32,139 bases of DNA from Nostoc sp. CMAA1605 (GTDB lineage: Bacteria > Cyanobacteriota > Cyanobacteriia > Cyanobacteriales > Nostocaceae), in NCBI RefSeq assembly GCF_021596505.1, contig NZ_PJIZ01000045.1, positions 1 to 32,139 on the forward strand, given 5' to 3'. The position numbers and the translations under genes were made by a program. Shown piece after piece: positions 17,791 through 26,714 of the stretch. Numbering within the stretch: position 1 is the stretch's first letter; every line of letters starts with the position of its first letter. The notes under the pieces were generated by a model. The model ran no database searches. It was given only the letters and a program-made list of their open reading frames with translations, and was not told where the DNA came from.

Positions 17791-18276
17791 TTACCGCATA
17801 TCCTTCAACATTAAAAATAGATGTAAAGGATCAGTGGGACTAGGTTCAAAATCAAAATTTTCATACCATGCTCGTGCTTGCTCATCTTTAGCATGAACTA
17901 GCAAAGCACGAATCCCTAAAATGTCTGCGGCTGAGTTGACACGTTTGAGACAGTCTTTTAATAAACCACTTCCGATTCTCTGACCTTGAAAATCTTTGCT
18001 TACTGCTAGACGTGCTAAAAGAGCGACGGGAACAGGATATTTTGGCAATCCTTTAATTATCCGAGGTGGCGCATCTTGATGAATAACAGAAGCTACAGTG
18101 AGAGTGTAGTAACCAATGACATTATTATCTACACAGGCTACATAAGTTTTTGAACTGTCAGATTGTTTATTTTGTAAAGCGTAGTTAATTAAAAAATTAT
18201 TTAAAGCTGGTTTCCCACAATCAAAGTCTTGAATATTGTGGGTAGCTGATAATTTCTCAAGATATAAATTATTCAA
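17791..18276 (-). CDS. GNAT toxin of a type II toxin-antitoxin pair (TacT-like)
   Basis: 161 residues with a full GNAT fold. FDCGKPALNNFLINYALQNK near the N-terminus is typical of TacT/AtaT-type toxins. VALLARLAVSKDFQGQRIGSG is the acetyl-CoA-binding loop, and the C-terminus has ARAWYENFDFEPSP. Family members acetylate aminoacyl-tRNA and block translation. It begins 6 bp after the end of the DUF1778 antitoxin gene, so the two are co-transcribed and probably translationally linked. The downstream terminator at 17658-17690 lies between it and the deacetylase. Confidence 0.9.
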   Translation of the reverse strand: MNNLYLEKLSATHNIQDFDCGKPALNNFLINYALQNKQSDSSKTYVACVDNNVIGYYTLTVASVIHQDAPPRIIKGLPKYPVPVALLARLAVSKDFQGQRIGSGLLKDCLKRVNSAADILGIRALLVHAKDEQARAWYENFDFEPSPTDPLHLFLMLKDMR

Positions 18277-18282
18277 GGGAAA

Positions 18283-18561
18283 TTACTCAAATACGCTAGG
18301 CTCATTTAATAGACGACGCAAATGGGGTTTTTCTGTTGTGGGAGCGTCAAGGGCATTTTGAAAAGCTTGCCATTGTTCATCATCTAGCGCAAAGACTTTA
18401 CGATTTGTCAAAGCATTTTGAGCAGCAATTAAACCGTGTTCTAACAAGAACTCACTCACGTTTTTATGACTTGCAGCCGCAGCTTGCTGCAATAGTTTTT
18501 TGACAGTAGAACTTGTACGAATGTCTATCCGTTCAGTTCTAGACTCTGGTGAGTGACTCAT
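18283..18561 (-). CDS. DUF1778 antitoxin (TacA-like)
   Basis: 92 residues from the ATG at 18561 (MSHSPESRTERIDIRTS); the frame also extends to a GTG at 18594. The N-terminal ribbon-helix-helix region RIDIRTSSTVKKLLQQAA should bind the operon promoter. The C-terminal FALDDEQWQAFQNALDAPT is the usual DUF1778 segment that wraps and neutralises the GNAT toxin. Antitoxin-first order and the 6-bp gap to the toxin fit autoregulated type II systems. Confidence 0.9.
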   Translation of the reverse strand: MSHSPESRTERIDIRTSSTVKKLLQQAAAASHKNVSEFLLEHGLIAAQNALTNRKVFALDDEQWQAFQNALDAPTTEKPHLRRLLNEPSVFE

Positions 18562-18594
18562 AACTTCAGTGTAGATAGATTTTACTCTCAACAC

Positions 18595-19063
18595 CTAAGT
18601 TAGCATACACACATTGTCCTGACAAGAAGAACAAGGAATTAAAATTGTTTTTGAGTATAGCGATCGCCATTTAAATAATATGACAGCAGATATAGCCCAG
18701 AGAAAGAGCGATCGCACACTTGACAAAACAGCCGAAAACAAACAAGCTTAATGGTTTTAGAGTTTTGTAATCGCTCTAACTAACCAGCTACCATACAGAA
18801 ATAAGCAAGAATTAAGCAGGGAGTACATTTATTTCTGAAAATGCTTCATCTATAAAGCTTCCAGACAGGCGATGCGGAGAAGCTTTATTATGCAGTCGCA
18901 CCAGGGCAACAATTATCACAGCCGCGACAGCGTAATCTTCTTGCTCGGTCACTGATTTTAGCTTTTTTATTGATTTATTCAATATATTGACAAAAAAACA
19001 AATAAGTGATAACAGTTTTATTAACACTTTTCAGTACAGACGTACTGTTGTAAATAACCCTCT
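18595..19063. other. Intergenic region with one doubtful small ORF
   Basis: It contains two HIP1 palindromes (near 18660 and 18708). A 71-codon minus-strand ORF (18812-19027) has a hydrophobic N-terminus and the segment DYAVAAVIIVALVRLHNK. It resembles no family I can name, so I do not call it a gene. Confidence 0.4.
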
Positions 19064-19396
19064 ATGTCCAACTTAAACACTGACCCTGTACTTCTTACTA
19101 TTGATAGACCTTATAATTCTGATGAAACTACTGGTCAAATAATACAATACAAAGCTTACTTTGATAGATTTGTAACTGAATTTGGTGCTGATTATGAAAT
19201 TTGGGTTAGAGGAGATGGCAATAATAAATTAGGAGTAGGTATAGTTAATCGGCTTTTTGAAAAAGCTGTAACTATTTGGTTTAAATATGATTGTATTTCT
19301 CTGCCTCATCATCCTCTCAACCCAATTGTAATTGAAGCAACTAGAAATCATCTCATCTCCCCAATAGAAGATTTGCAAATTAATTATCCATATTAA
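19064..19396 (+). CDS. Hypothetical protein
   Basis: 110 residues, soluble and acidic, starting MSNLNTDPVLLTIDRPYN. Composition and codon use look real. The region YKAYFDRFVTEFGADYEIWV suggests an alpha/beta domain, but no family is recognised. It ends about 40 bp before the left end of the IS5-type element, so its original downstream neighbour may have been separated from it. No signal peptide or membrane segment. Confidence 0.55.
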   Translation: MSNLNTDPVLLTIDRPYNSDETTGQIIQYKAYFDRFVTEFGADYEIWVRGDGNNKLGVGIVNRLFEKAVTIWFKYDCISLPHHPLNPIVIEATRNHLISPIEDLQINYPY

Positions 19397-19437
19397 AAAT
19401 AGTCGCCATCAGTTTTTGTATTTTCTAATATCTCTTA

Positions 19438-20350
19438 GAGGTTGTTTGAAAAGTCGGGTAGTTTGTAAAAAAACTCTCTCAGTGTAAGCTGCGAATAGTG
19501 AAAAACACAGCACCGAGAGAGTGACATGAGTAAAGCATACCCCAGTAACCTGAGCCGTGTTCAATATGAACTTATTACTGATTTAATTCCAGAAGCAAAA
19601 AGAGGTGGCCGTCCTCGCGAAGTTGATATGTGGGAAATTTTGAATGCCATCTTTTATATCCTGGTAGAAGGAGTACGATGGCGAGCCTTACCTGGTGATT
19701 TTCCCCCCTGGCAGACAGTTTATACATATTTCCGCAACTGGCGTAAAGACGGAACTTGGTTGAACATCCATGATAGTTTACGAGAGTGGACGAGAATTGA
19801 TATTGAACGTCATCCGAGTCCATCCGAGGCAATTATCGACAGTCAAAGTGTGAAAACTGCTGCAATGGTGCAGAAAGCCGTAGGCTACGATGCAGGTAAG
19901 AAAATCAAGGGGCGCAAGCGATTTATCACAGTTGATACCTTGGGGTTAGTGTTACGGGTCTTGGTTACTGCGGCCAATGTCGGTGAACGTGAAGGAGGCA
20001 AACAAGTTCTCAAACAGGTTAAAAAATCTCACAACCAAGTCTGTCGATTGACCACTATTTGGGTGGACGGTGGTTTTGATGGCGAGCCATTCATGCAGTG
20101 GGTAATGGACTTTTGCCGTTGGATTGTGCAGGTAGTTCTGCGACCACAACAAACTAAGGGCTTTACCGTACTCAAAAAACGTTGGGTAGTAGAACGAACT
20201 TTTGGATGGTTGATGGGATGTCGGCGATTAGTTAGAGACTATGAGCTATTACCCGAAACATCGGAGACTTTTATTTATCTTGCCATGATTCGCGTCATGG
20301 CGAAGCGACTGGCATAAATTTTCACCCTTCAAAACTTTTCAAACACCCTC
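19438..20350 (+). mobile_element. IS5-family insertion sequence
   Basis: Terminal inverted repeats are 19438-19454 and 20334-20350 (17 bp, one mismatch: GAGGTTGTTTGAAAAGT against GAGGGTGTTTGAAAAGT). A TTA trinucleotide directly flanks each end (19435-19437 and 20351-20353), consistent with a 3-bp TNA target duplication as in the IS1031 type. The 913-bp element holds a single full transposase gene. Intact ends and gene suggest recent arrival. Confidence 0.92.
19526..20317 (+). CDS. IS5-family DDE transposase
   Basis: 263 residues in a single frame. N-terminal DUF4096-like segment: RGGRPREVDMWEILNAIFYI and VRWRALPGDFPPWQTVYTYF. The DDE catalytic residues are seen in EAIIDSQSVKTA, TIWVDGGFDGE and the VERTFGWLMGCRRLVRDYE block (E of the R-x-x-x-E region). 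Length and motifs match active IS5-group enzymes, which move the element by strand transfer at its terminal repeats. No frameshift or stop is present, so it is probably functional. Confidence 0.95.
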   Translation: MSKAYPSNLSRVQYELITDLIPEAKRGGRPREVDMWEILNAIFYILVEGVRWRALPGDFPPWQTVYTYFRNWRKDGTWLNIHDSLREWTRIDIERHPSPSEAIIDSQSVKTAAMVQKAVGYDAGKKIKGRKRFITVDTLGLVLRVLVTAANVGEREGGKQVLKQVKKSHNQVCRLTTIWVDGGFDGEPFMQWVMDFCRWIVQVVLRPQQTKGFTVLKKRWVVERTFGWLMGCRRLVRDYELLPETSETFIYLAMIRVMAKRLA

Positions 20351-20621
20351 TTAACTAGTAATTCACGACTGTGAGAGTGATCGCGCTTTTAGCAAGTTAA
20401 TCTCGGATTGAATGCCTTATAGTCCAAGCTTTAACTCCGATGTCGTGATAAAGATGATCCTTTATGAAAAATCTTATAGATCAGATTTTAGAAAAATATG
20501 GACTTATATGGATTTTTTGAACCTGACTGTATTTTAAAAAACAAGTTGGGTGTATCTCCAGAATCTTGACTATTTATAGAAACAAGGCATTATATAAGAA
20601 AGTCATTTAAAACCGTGTTTT
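20351..20621. other. Intergenic DNA downstream of the IS5-type element
   Basis: No gene, repeat or terminator is seen beyond the 3-bp target duplication at its left edge. Confidence 0.5.
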
Positions 20622-20939
20622 ATGCCTAATAGAAATAGAAAAAAAGCTGAATTTGATGCCTGGATAGAAGATATTATTGACGATTTAAACCTTAAAGTAG
20701 GTAACTTACATTTTCTTTCTAAAAATTTAAAAACATTTCACTGGAGCAAAATTTGGAAAATTTATGACAACTGTAAATTAGAGTTATTGCATACACGTAA
20801 TAAGGAACAAGAAATAGTTTGGGAAACAGCTTCTCATGAGGCTAAATTAATTATCTTAAAAGCACATAAAACGAATGAATCAAAGACTTTCCAAGAAGAA
20901 CTAATGAATCATTATATAAACAGCAGTAGATATGATTGA
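20622..20939 (+). CDS. Hypothetical protein
   Basis: 105 residues, lysine-rich and mostly helical in composition (MPNRNRKKAEFDAWIEDII, then LNLKVGNLHFLSKNLKTFHW). No membrane segment or recognised family. It lies in the accessory stretch between the IS5 element and the cassette at the end of the atp operon. Coding character is moderate. It could be an orphan accessory or phage-derived gene. Confidence 0.45.
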   Translation: MPNRNRKKAEFDAWIEDIIDDLNLKVGNLHFLSKNLKTFHWSKIWKIYDNCKLELLHTRNKEQEIVWETASHEAKLIILKAHKTNESKTFQEELMNHYINSSRYD

Positions 20940-21278
20940 CTCAAAAATAATTTGAAAAACCAAACTGCTCAATCCTTATCTGTTGATAAATGCTATGTCA
21001 ACTTTAGTTGCAAGGTGACAATTGTTAAGCTGCCCAGGCGTCTATTTTTGTGTGACATCAAGCGCGTTTTTACTAGCTTCTGAATGTCACACTCATACTA
21101 CACAAGGTTGTCATCGCAATATTTCTTTACAAAGATGCGATCGCGCTTGTCTGCTATCTCTGGCAGGTGCGATCACACTTTGCGGTGGCTGGTTTCTTAC
21201 CGTGTAGACTGTGGTATAGAAATGTCGAGATAAAAGTATTTCCCGACTTCTAAGCAAATCAAAACTAAAATCCAACCA
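20940..21278. other. Intergenic region
   Basis: A 61-codon plus-strand ORF (21022-21207) spans HIP1 sites and has an unlikely, Cys/His-rich composition; I reject it. There is no other structure before the repeat at 21279. Confidence 0.5.
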
Positions 21279-21445
21279 CCAAAACTAAAAATAGCTAATC
21301 GCTAGTTTGAAACTCACCAGCAATTAGCTATTAATTATAGTTAGCAATTGACTTATTCCTAACCGAGTGCGTCTGCACCACCAACAACCTCAAGCATCTC
21401 TTGAGTAATTGCAGCTTGGCGGGCTTTGTTGTAAAACAAGGAAAG
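21279..21445. repeat. Direct repeat copy 1: detached atp gamma-gene tail plus terminator
   Basis: These 167 bp match 22059-22225 at 163 positions. It contains a detached copy of the last 28 codons and stop of the ATP synthase gamma gene (minus strand) and the operon's terminator hairpin. The three coding differences are all non-synonymous (Ser/Phe, Leu/Met, Glu/Asp), as expected for a non-functional copy. It is joined at 21446 to unrelated DNA. Confidence 0.95.
21286..21330 (-). terminator. Second copy of the atp operon terminator
   Basis: Stem 21292-21303 with 21319-21330, followed on the minus strand by a T-rich tract. Only one loop base differs from the copy at 22066-22110. It now sits downstream of the two-gene cassette and would terminate its transcript. 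Confidence 0.8.
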
Positions 21446-21480
21446 ATTTACACACCTGTCCGTCTGATACATTGGAATTG

Positions 21481-21717
21481 TTAGGCAACTGGTTGCATTG
21501 AACTTATTTGCCCTAGCTCAACACTCACTGCATCAAAGCGATCGTCTCCTGGATGATATGACAAAACTTCTATACCAATTGGCTCGCCACTCACCCCATC
21601 TTTAATCAAAATCACCCCGTCTCCAAGCTCAGTGGCAATTTGGTTTTTTCTCGGTATTTGCCAAAAGACACTTAATAGCTCCATTTCTGGTTCGTAAAAC
21701 ACCTTTATTTGAGCCAC
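21481..21717 (-). CDS. DUF2283 protein, likely antitoxin partner
   Basis: 78 residues. [19 protein letters not shown] is followed by [20 protein letters not shown] and [10 protein letters not shown], the usual DUF2283 pattern (early acidic beta strand, then GDGVIL...GIEVL). Such proteins commonly pair with small DUF4258-type nuclease-like partners. The gene overlaps the end of the upstream partner by 13 bp, so the two are translated as a unit. Toxin-first order is as seen for many such pairs. The antitoxin role is inference from this pairing; no DNA-binding motif is visible. Confidence 0.75.
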   Translation of the reverse strand: MAQIKVFYEPEMELLSVFWQIPRKNQIATELGDGVILIKDGVSGEPIGIEVLSYHPGDDRFDAVSVELGQISSMQPVA

Positions 21718-22007
21718 ACTGTTTCGCCCTCCTTAATCGCATCTGTTTGGTAGGCTGTAATCAGGAATCCATCTCCATTTAAGCGTCGCGCCACCGCAAC
21801 TACCCAACGTTTTTCTTTCCGTTCCCGATAAAATAATAATACTTCTGCATCTCGGCTACTGCGTCGAACTTCATCCGGTGCAGCAAGAGCTGATTGAATT
21901 AGCTCCTCTAATTCCTCTATATCAGGATGCTTGATAATCAATCGTTGCCAATACTCTTCAGATGTTCTCACTGTAAAGCCAAGGGGCGTAGAAATTTCAA
22001 ACTTCAT
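21705..22007 (-). CDS. DUF4258/barnase-like nuclease-family protein, likely toxin
   Basis: 100 residues. The pattern IIKHPDIEELEELIQSALAA, PDEVRRSSRDAEVLLFYRER, KRWVVAVARRL, and [19 protein letters not shown] matches the compact barnase/EndoU/ColicinE5-RelE-like fold seen in DUF4258 and related toxin-like proteins. Candidate catalytic residues are the His of KHPD, the Arg of DEVRR, and the Thr/Tyr of ITAY. It probably acts as a ribonuclease held in check by the overlapping DUF2283 gene. The pair is bracketed by the duplicated gamma-gene tail. Confidence 0.72.
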   Translation of the reverse strand: MKFEISTPLGFTVRTSEEYWQRLIIKHPDIEELEELIQSALAAPDEVRRSSRDAEVLLFYRERKEKRWVVAVARRLNGDGFLITAYQTDAIKEGETVWLK

Positions 22008-22058
22008 GGAAATACTAGCACTACAAAGATTCGTATCACATTTGTTTGTCGCATATGC

Positions 22059-22225
22059 CCAAAACTAAAAATAGCTAATCGCTAGTTTTAAACTCACCAG
22101 CAATTAGCTATTAATTATAGTTAGCAATTGACTTATTCCTAACCGAGTGCTTCTGCACCACCAACAACCTCAAGCAGCTCTTGAGTAATTGCAGCTTGGC
22201 GGGCTTTGTTGTAAGACAAGGAAAG
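22059..22225. repeat. Direct repeat copy 2: functional gamma-gene tail plus terminator
   Basis: This is the copy joined to the intact gamma gene. The offset to copy 1 is exactly 780 bp with no indels and four substitutions (at 22089, 22151, 22177 and 22215). Confidence 0.95.
22066..22110 (-). terminator. Terminator of the atp operon
   Basis: On the minus strand TAGCTAATTGCT pairs with AGCGATTAGCTA (12 bp, one G-T pair) over a 15-nt loop, followed by TTTTTAGTTTT. It lies 29 bp after the gamma stop codon. Confidence 0.88.
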
Positions 22226-23086
22226 GCTTTTAATCAATTCACCAGCGTTATCACTGGCGTTGCTCATCGCTGTCATCCGTGCTGCTAGTTCACTAGCGGC
22301 AGATTCTTGCAATGCGCGTAACAATTGGTTGCCCAAATATAGGGGTAGCAAGGAATCCAGAATTTGTACTGGGTCTTGCTCGAAAATCATGTCGCGGGGT
22401 AAGGGACGTGCTTCGCTAGTCACTTTTTGCCGTTCTACTTCAAACTGACCGCCACGGGTGGTTAAGCGGAAAATTTCGTCGTCGGCTGCTTCTAAACCTT
22501 GGGGGTCAAGAGGTAGCAAAGTTTGCACTACGGGACGAGAACTTACCAAGGAGACGAAGCGAGTATAGATTAACTCGATGCGGTCTACTTTCTCAGAAAG
22601 GAACAAAGACAGCAATTCGTCAGCAATCTTAGTGGCTTCCTCAGCAGTGGGGATTTGTTCTAAACCAGTATAAGTAGCGTCAATGGGTTGTTCGCGGCGT
22701 TGGAAGTATTGAGCAGCTTTCCGTCCCACGATGACGAAGGTGTAATCTATACCTTCTGCTTTCAGTTCCTTGGTACGGTTTTCAGCACGACGGATAACGT
22801 TGCTATTGTAACCGCCACACAAACCGCGATCGCCTGAAATTACCAACAACCCTACTGATTTCACTTCCCGTTTTCTCAGGAGTGGGAGGTTAGCTTCTTC
22901 AAAGCGCAAACGGGTTTGCAGACCGTAAAGCACCTGCGCTAGTCTGTCAGCGAAGGGGCGAGTTGCTAGCACTTGTTCTTGCGCTCTCCGCACCCGCGCC
23001 GCCGCTACTAGGCGCATCGCTTCTGTAATTTTTTTGGTGTTCTTGACCGACTGAATGCGATCGCGTATTGATTTTAGGTTAGGCAT
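22139..23086 (-). CDS. atpC/atpG: ATP synthase subunit gamma
   Basis: 315 residues. The gamma subunit is the central rotor shaft of F1. N-terminus [36 protein letters not shown] and C-terminus [20 protein letters not shown] form the coiled coil that rotates in the alpha3beta3 ring. The middle carries the cyanobacterial insertion (about residues 195-230, [20 protein letters not shown]), which lacks the chloroplast Cys pair used for redox control, as in other cyanobacteria. It is the last gene of the operon. Its final 28 residues are duplicated downstream at 21359-21445. A HIP1 site lies near 22825. Confidence 0.98.
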   Translation of the reverse strand: MPNLKSIRDRIQSVKNTKKITEAMRLVAAARVRRAQEQVLATRPFADRLAQVLYGLQTRLRFEEANLPLLRKREVKSVGLLVISGDRGLCGGYNSNVIRRAENRTKELKAEGIDYTFVIVGRKAAQYFQRREQPIDATYTGLEQIPTAEEATKIADELLSLFLSEKVDRIELIYTRFVSLVSSRPVVQTLLPLDPQGLEAADDEIFRLTTRGGQFEVERQKVTSEARPLPRDMIFEQDPVQILDSLLPLYLGNQLLRALQESAASELAARMTAMSNASDNAGELIKSLSLSYNKARQAAITQELLEVVGGAEALG

Positions 23087-23095
23087 ATTCTCTAC

Positions 23096-23246
23096 TGAGT
23101 TCCGAGTCCTGAGTTTTGAGTGCTGAGTAGGGTTAGTTTTGAGTGCTGAATGCTAAATGACAGAATTTCATGAATGCCAAGTTACTCTTAAATTCTGATT
23201 AACTCTTATTCTTCTGACTCAGCACTCAGCACTCATCACTCAGCAC
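23096..23246. repeat. STRR pair forming a potential hairpin between alpha and gamma genes
   Basis: TGAGTGCTGAGT-type heptamers at 23096-23158 face reverse-complementary ACTCAGCACTCA heptamers at 23214-23246. At least an 11-bp perfect pairing (GAGTGCTGAGT with ACTCAGCACTC) is possible in the intercistronic RNA. Confidence 0.75.
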
Positions 23247-23250
23247 TTTC

Positions 23251-24771
23251 TTACGCTGCTGCTTTGAAGGTCTTTTTGTAATCGTCTAAAGCAGCTTTCA
23301 AGGATTTTTCTTCGTCATCACCTAGCACTTTGCTACCTTGTACTGCGGTGTAGTAGGGGTTAGCACCGGATTTCAAGTAATCTCTGAAACCCTTGGTGAA
23401 GGTGGTAACTTTGTCAACGGCGATATCATCTAAATAACCGTTGATACCAGCGTAGAGAATAGCTACTTGTTCAGCTACGGACAGAGGCTCGTTTTGGGGC
23501 TGTTTGAGCAGTTCCCGTAAGCGTTGACCTCTAGCTAATTGGTCTTGGGTAGCTTTATCCAAGTCGGAAGCGAATTGCGCGAAGGCTTGCAGGTCATCGA
23601 ACTGAGCCAGTTCGAGCTTAATCTTACCAGCAACTTTCTTCATCGCTTTGGTTTGCGCCGCAGAACCTACACGGGATACGGAGATACCAGGGTTTACAGC
23701 CGGACGAACACCAGCGTTGAACAAGTCAGAAGATAAGAAAATCTGACCGTCGGTAATGGAAATTACGTTGGTAGGAATGTAAGCGGAAACGTCACCAGCT
23801 TGGGTTTCGATGATGGGTAGTGCAGTCATGCTACCTTTACCCAATTCGTCGCTGAGTTTAGCCGCACGTTCCAACAAGCGGGAGTGAATGTAGAATACGT
23901 CTCCAGGGTAAGCTTCCCGTCCGGGTGGACGACGGAGCAGCAAGGACATTTGGCGATAAGCTTGTGCTTGCTTGGACAAGTCGTCGTAAACTACCAGGGT
24001 TGCTTTGCCTTTGTACATGAAGTATTCAGCAATGGTCGCGCCGGTGTAGGGTGCGAGGAATTGCAGGGTAGCAGGGTCACTGGCGTTAGCAGCAACTACT
24101 ACGGTGTAGTCCATCGCGCCTTTTTCTTGGAGGGTTTGGACTACGTTGGCAACGGTGGAAGCTTTTTGACCAACGGCGACGTAAACACAAACTACATCTT
24201 CGCCTTTTTGGTTAATGATGGTGTCAATAGCGATCGCAGTTTTACCTGTTTGACGGTCGCCAATGATCAATTCCCGTTGTCCACGACCGATAGGAATCAT
24301 GGAGTCAATAGCGGTAATCCCGGTTTGCATGGGTTCGTGTACGGAACGACGCGCAATAATACCAGGTGCAGGAGATTCAATCAAACGGCTTTCGCTGGAT
24401 TTGATATCACCTTTACCATCGATAGGACGACCCAAAGCGTCAACAACGCGACCAATTAAGGCTTCGCCTACACCGATTTGAGCAATTCTACCGGTAGCGG
24501 TGACAGAACTACCTTCTTGGATTTCGCGTCCTTCACCCATCAATACCGCGCCCACGTTGTCTTCTTCCAAGTTTTGGGCGATACCGACAGTACCGTCTTC
24601 AAATTCCAACAATTCACCCGCCATAGCCTTTTCTAGACCATAAATCCGGGCAATACCGTCTCCAACTTGCAGAACAGTACCTACGTTAGCAACTTTGACT
24701 TCTTGGTCGTATTGCTCAATTTGCTGTTGAATAATGCTACTAATTTCGTCGGGTCTAATTGATATGCTCAT
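23251..24771 (-). CDS. atpA: ATP synthase subunit alpha
   Basis: 506 residues, full length. It is the non-catalytic nucleotide-binding subunit of F1. P-loop [15 protein letters not shown] lies near residues 168-182; [15 protein letters not shown] and the signature [17 protein letters not shown] follow. The N-terminus [19 protein letters not shown] contacts the delta subunit. Upstream is a 129-bp gap of G/C-rich heptamer-like repeats (24815-24898), downstream a 164-bp STRR gap. The beta and epsilon genes are absent from the operon, as usual in cyanobacteria. Confidence 0.99.
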   Translation of the reverse strand: MSISIRPDEISSIIQQQIEQYDQEVKVANVGTVLQVGDGIARIYGLEKAMAGELLEFEDGTVGIAQNLEEDNVGAVLMGEGREIQEGSSVTATGRIAQIGVGEALIGRVVDALGRPIDGKGDIKSSESRLIESPAPGIIARRSVHEPMQTGITAIDSMIPIGRGQRELIIGDRQTGKTAIAIDTIINQKGEDVVCVYVAVGQKASTVANVVQTLQEKGAMDYTVVVAANASDPATLQFLAPYTGATIAEYFMYKGKATLVVYDDLSKQAQAYRQMSLLLRRPPGREAYPGDVFYIHSRLLERAAKLSDELGKGSMTALPIIETQAGDVSAYIPTNVISITDGQIFLSSDLFNAGVRPAVNPGISVSRVGSAAQTKAMKKVAGKIKLELAQFDDLQAFAQFASDLDKATQDQLARGQRLRELLKQPQNEPLSVAEQVAILYAGINGYLDDIAVDKVTTFTKGFRDYLKSGANPYYTAVQGSKVLGDDEEKSLKAALDDYKKTFKAAA

Positions 24772-24814
24772 GGTGTATCTTTTTCTTTTGCAAGACGGAA
24801 GAATTTGATAGTAA

Positions 24815-24900
24815 TCAGTAGATTGGGCATTGGGAATTGGGCATGGGGCATGGTTTTCAACTCTCCCCTGCTCCCTGCTCCTGAAGCTCCCCTGCTTCTT
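24815..24900. repeat. Heptamer-like repeats between delta and alpha genes
   Basis: Tandem TTGGGCA/ATGGGGC and CTCCCTG/CTCCCCTG units fill most of the 129-bp intercistronic gap. Confidence 0.7.
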
Positions 24901-25455
24901 CTAGCCATTCGTTAAGCGTAAAAACAGGCGACGGAGTTGACCCCGTAAGCTGGAATCAATTACTTGTGAGCCGACTTTGATAATCACGCCACCAATTAAA
25001 TCGCTGTCAACTTTAGTTACCAGTTCTACTTGACGAGCTTTGGTGAGTGCGATAACTTTCTGCTCAATTGCCTGTTGCTGTTCTGGTGATAAGGGAACAG
25101 CAGAGGTGACTTCCGCTAACACGGTTTGATTCAACTGCCGCAACAGTGCTAAATACTGCTGTAGAATTTCTTCCAAGAAGAAAATGCGTCGTTTGTCTAC
25201 TAACAGTAACAAAAAGTTGCGTAAGTACGGGTTAGCTTGTTCGCCCAAAATTTGCGAGATAACCCCTTTTTTTGTATCTGGTTTAATAAAGGGGTTATCT
25301 ATGAAATTTTTTAGCTGTTGAGAATCTTGCACCAGGTCAATTAAGGTACGAGCATCGTTACCAAACTCTTCTGTAAGATTTTTGGATTTTGCTAGTGACA
25401 TCAAAGCCTGTGCGTAAGGCTGGGCTATTTCAGCTGTTTCTACAGTACTTTTCAT
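24901..25455 (-). CDS. atpD/atpH: ATP synthase subunit delta (OSCP)
   Basis: 184 residues. It links F1 to the peripheral stalk. Recognised by ETAEIAQPYAQALMSLAKSK at the N-terminus and DSDLIGGVIIKVGSQVIDSS near the C-terminus, both family signatures. Its ATG overlaps the stop codon of the b gene by one base (TAATG), showing translational coupling. The name is atpD in cyanobacterial and atpH in E. coli nomenclature. Confidence 0.97.
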   Translation of the reverse strand: MKSTVETAEIAQPYAQALMSLAKSKNLTEEFGNDARTLIDLVQDSQQLKNFIDNPFIKPDTKKGVISQILGEQANPYLRNFLLLLVDKRRIFFLEEILQQYLALLRQLNQTVLAEVTSAVPLSPEQQQAIEQKVIALTKARQVELVTKVDSDLIGGVIIKVGSQVIDSSLRGQLRRLFLRLTNG

Positions 25456-26024
25456 TACCGTCCTCCCACCTGAGCGATGCTACGGTCAATGATGGCTTGC
25501 TGTACATCGTCAGCAATTCCCGACCGCAGTTGTGACTCGACTTTTTGTAATGCTAGGGCGGCTACTCGCTGCCGCAGTTCGGTCAACGCGCGCTCTCTTT
25601 CGGTGTTTAAATCAGCTGCTGCTGATTGTTTCAAGCGTTCTACGTCTTGCGCTGCCTTGGCCAATAGGGCTTCTTTAGTTGCCTGGGCATTTTCTTCGGC
25701 TGCTTTGCGGATGCGCTCTGCTTCAGCCTGAGCCTGGGTCAACTGTTCTTGCGCTTGGGAAAGAGCAGCTTGTGCGTCTTTTAAGCGTTTTTCGGCATCC
25801 TGAATCGCTGTAGCAATGTTGGACTTGCGCTCAGTCAGGATATTGCTTAAAACTTTACGTCCAAAGTAGAATAGTATGCCTATCAGAATCGCCAGGTTAA
25901 TGACATTGGTTTCAAGGATGTCTAGGTTTAGACCGAAACCACCTTCTGCTGCGCCTTCTGCCAACTCAGAGTGAACAGCGTGCGCTTCTGCGGCAAGTAA
26001 TAAGAAATTGCCCATGATACCCAT
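25455..26024 (-). CDS. atpF: ATP synthase subunit b
   Basis: 189 residues. It forms half of the b/b' peripheral stalk. One membrane segment ([19 protein letters not shown], about residues 41-59) follows a Gly/Glu-rich periplasmic start. A long heptad-rich helix (about 70-170) follows, ending [20 protein letters not shown] 26024 gives MGIMGNF; the ATG three codons later (26015) is an equal candidate. It is one-base overlapped by the delta gene and separated by 264 bp from b'. Confidence 0.97.
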   Translation of the reverse strand: MGIMGNFLLLAAEAHAVHSELAEGAAEGGFGLNLDILETNVINLAILIGILFYFGRKVLSNILTERKSNIATAIQDAEKRLKDAQAALSQAQEQLTQAQAEAERIRKAAEENAQATKEALLAKAAQDVERLKQSAAADLNTERERALTELRQRVAALALQKVESQLRSGIADDVQQAIIDRSIAQVGGR

Positions 26025-26288
26025 TTACAAGTGCGCTGCTCGCTTGCTAGTACATTGTATTTTCTCCCAGGAAACTTTAACTTCTTTACTTCCTAATCAG
26101 AAATTAAGCGTCTTCATTTCCCGATGAGAAAGGTGTCTTTTTTGACACTTAATTAAGCGCGCTGGGACTTTTACCCAGTTGCGCTTATTGTTGACAGTTA
26201 TCAGGTTTCAGGTTTCAGTTATCAGTTAGTTAGTCATCAATCAGGAATTTCTGCTTTGATCACTGTTCACTGCTCACTGCTCACTGAT
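26025..26288. other. b'/b intercistronic region with hairpins and STRR
   Basis: Two stems can form in the RNA: GTGTC/GACAC around an A6 loop (26131-26149), and AAGCGC..TGGG with CCCA..GCGCTT (26154-26190). Heptamer-like TCACTGC/TCAGTTA units occur at 26195-26285. Unusually long for a gap inside this operon. Confidence 0.6.
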
Positions 26289-26714
26289 TTAAGCTGCTGT
26301 CCCTAATAATTTTCCGAGAATTTGCTGGCTGAGGCTATCCACTTGCTGCTCTAAGGAGCGCATAGCTTCTTGCTTTTGTTGCTCGATTTCAATGGCAGCT
26401 TTTTCTCTTTGAGCTTGAGCTTCCTGTTGTGCTTCGGCAATTTTTTGGGCAGTAATGGTTTTAGCGTCAGTTTGGGCTGCTTCTGCAACTGCTAGTGCTT
26501 GTTTGCGTGCATCTGCTAATTTTTGCTCGTATTCTTGAGCTAAACGTTCAGCTTTCGCCAAGCGTTCTTTTGCATCCAGGGTATTGGTGCGGATGTAGTT
26601 ATCGCGATCGTCCAGTACCTTGGTAATTGGCTTATAGAATATGGCATTCAACAATGCTGCCAACACCAAGAACTGCAATGCCATTAATGGCAAGGTAGCA
26701 TCGAAATCAAACAT
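26289..26714 (-). CDS. atpG/atpF2: ATP synthase subunit b' (b-prime)
   Basis: 141 residues from the ATG at 26714 ([20 protein letters not shown]). That start has an AGGAGAG ribosome binding site and gives the family N-terminus. The upstream in-frame extension to 26807 is non-family sequence and is rejected. One membrane segment (about 9-27) precedes a long coiled coil of KxxAExxAQ-like repeats. The b' subunit pairs with b in photosynthetic organisms instead of a b homodimer. It is called atpG in cyanobacterial nomenclature. Confidence 0.96.
   Translation of the reverse strand: MFDFDATLPLMALQFLVLAALLNAIFYKPITKVLDDRDNYIRTNTLDAKERLAKAERLAQEYEQKLADARKQALAVAEAAQTDAKTITAQKIAEAQQEAQAQREKAAIEIEQQKQEAMRSLEQQVDSLSQQILGKLLGTAA

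Noticed and set aside
18812..19027. 71-codon minus-strand ORF
   Set aside because: No ribosome binding site or recognisable domain; hydrophobic start can arise from AT-rich DNA.
21022..21207. 61-codon ORF with many Cys/His
   Set aside because: Overlaps HIP1 palindromes, has no family resemblance and no good start site.
21705..22007. Integrase or recombinase explaining the gamma-tail duplication
   Set aside because: No tyrosine or serine recombinase motif is present in the cassette; the encoded proteins are only about 100 and 78 residues.
23884..24459. 191-codon plus-strand ORF inside atpA
   Set aside because: A shadow of the intact alpha-subunit gene on the other strand.
26154..26190. Stem in the b'/b gap as an operon-internal terminator
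   Set aside because: No T tract follows on the transcribed strand, and downstream genes belong to the same operon.
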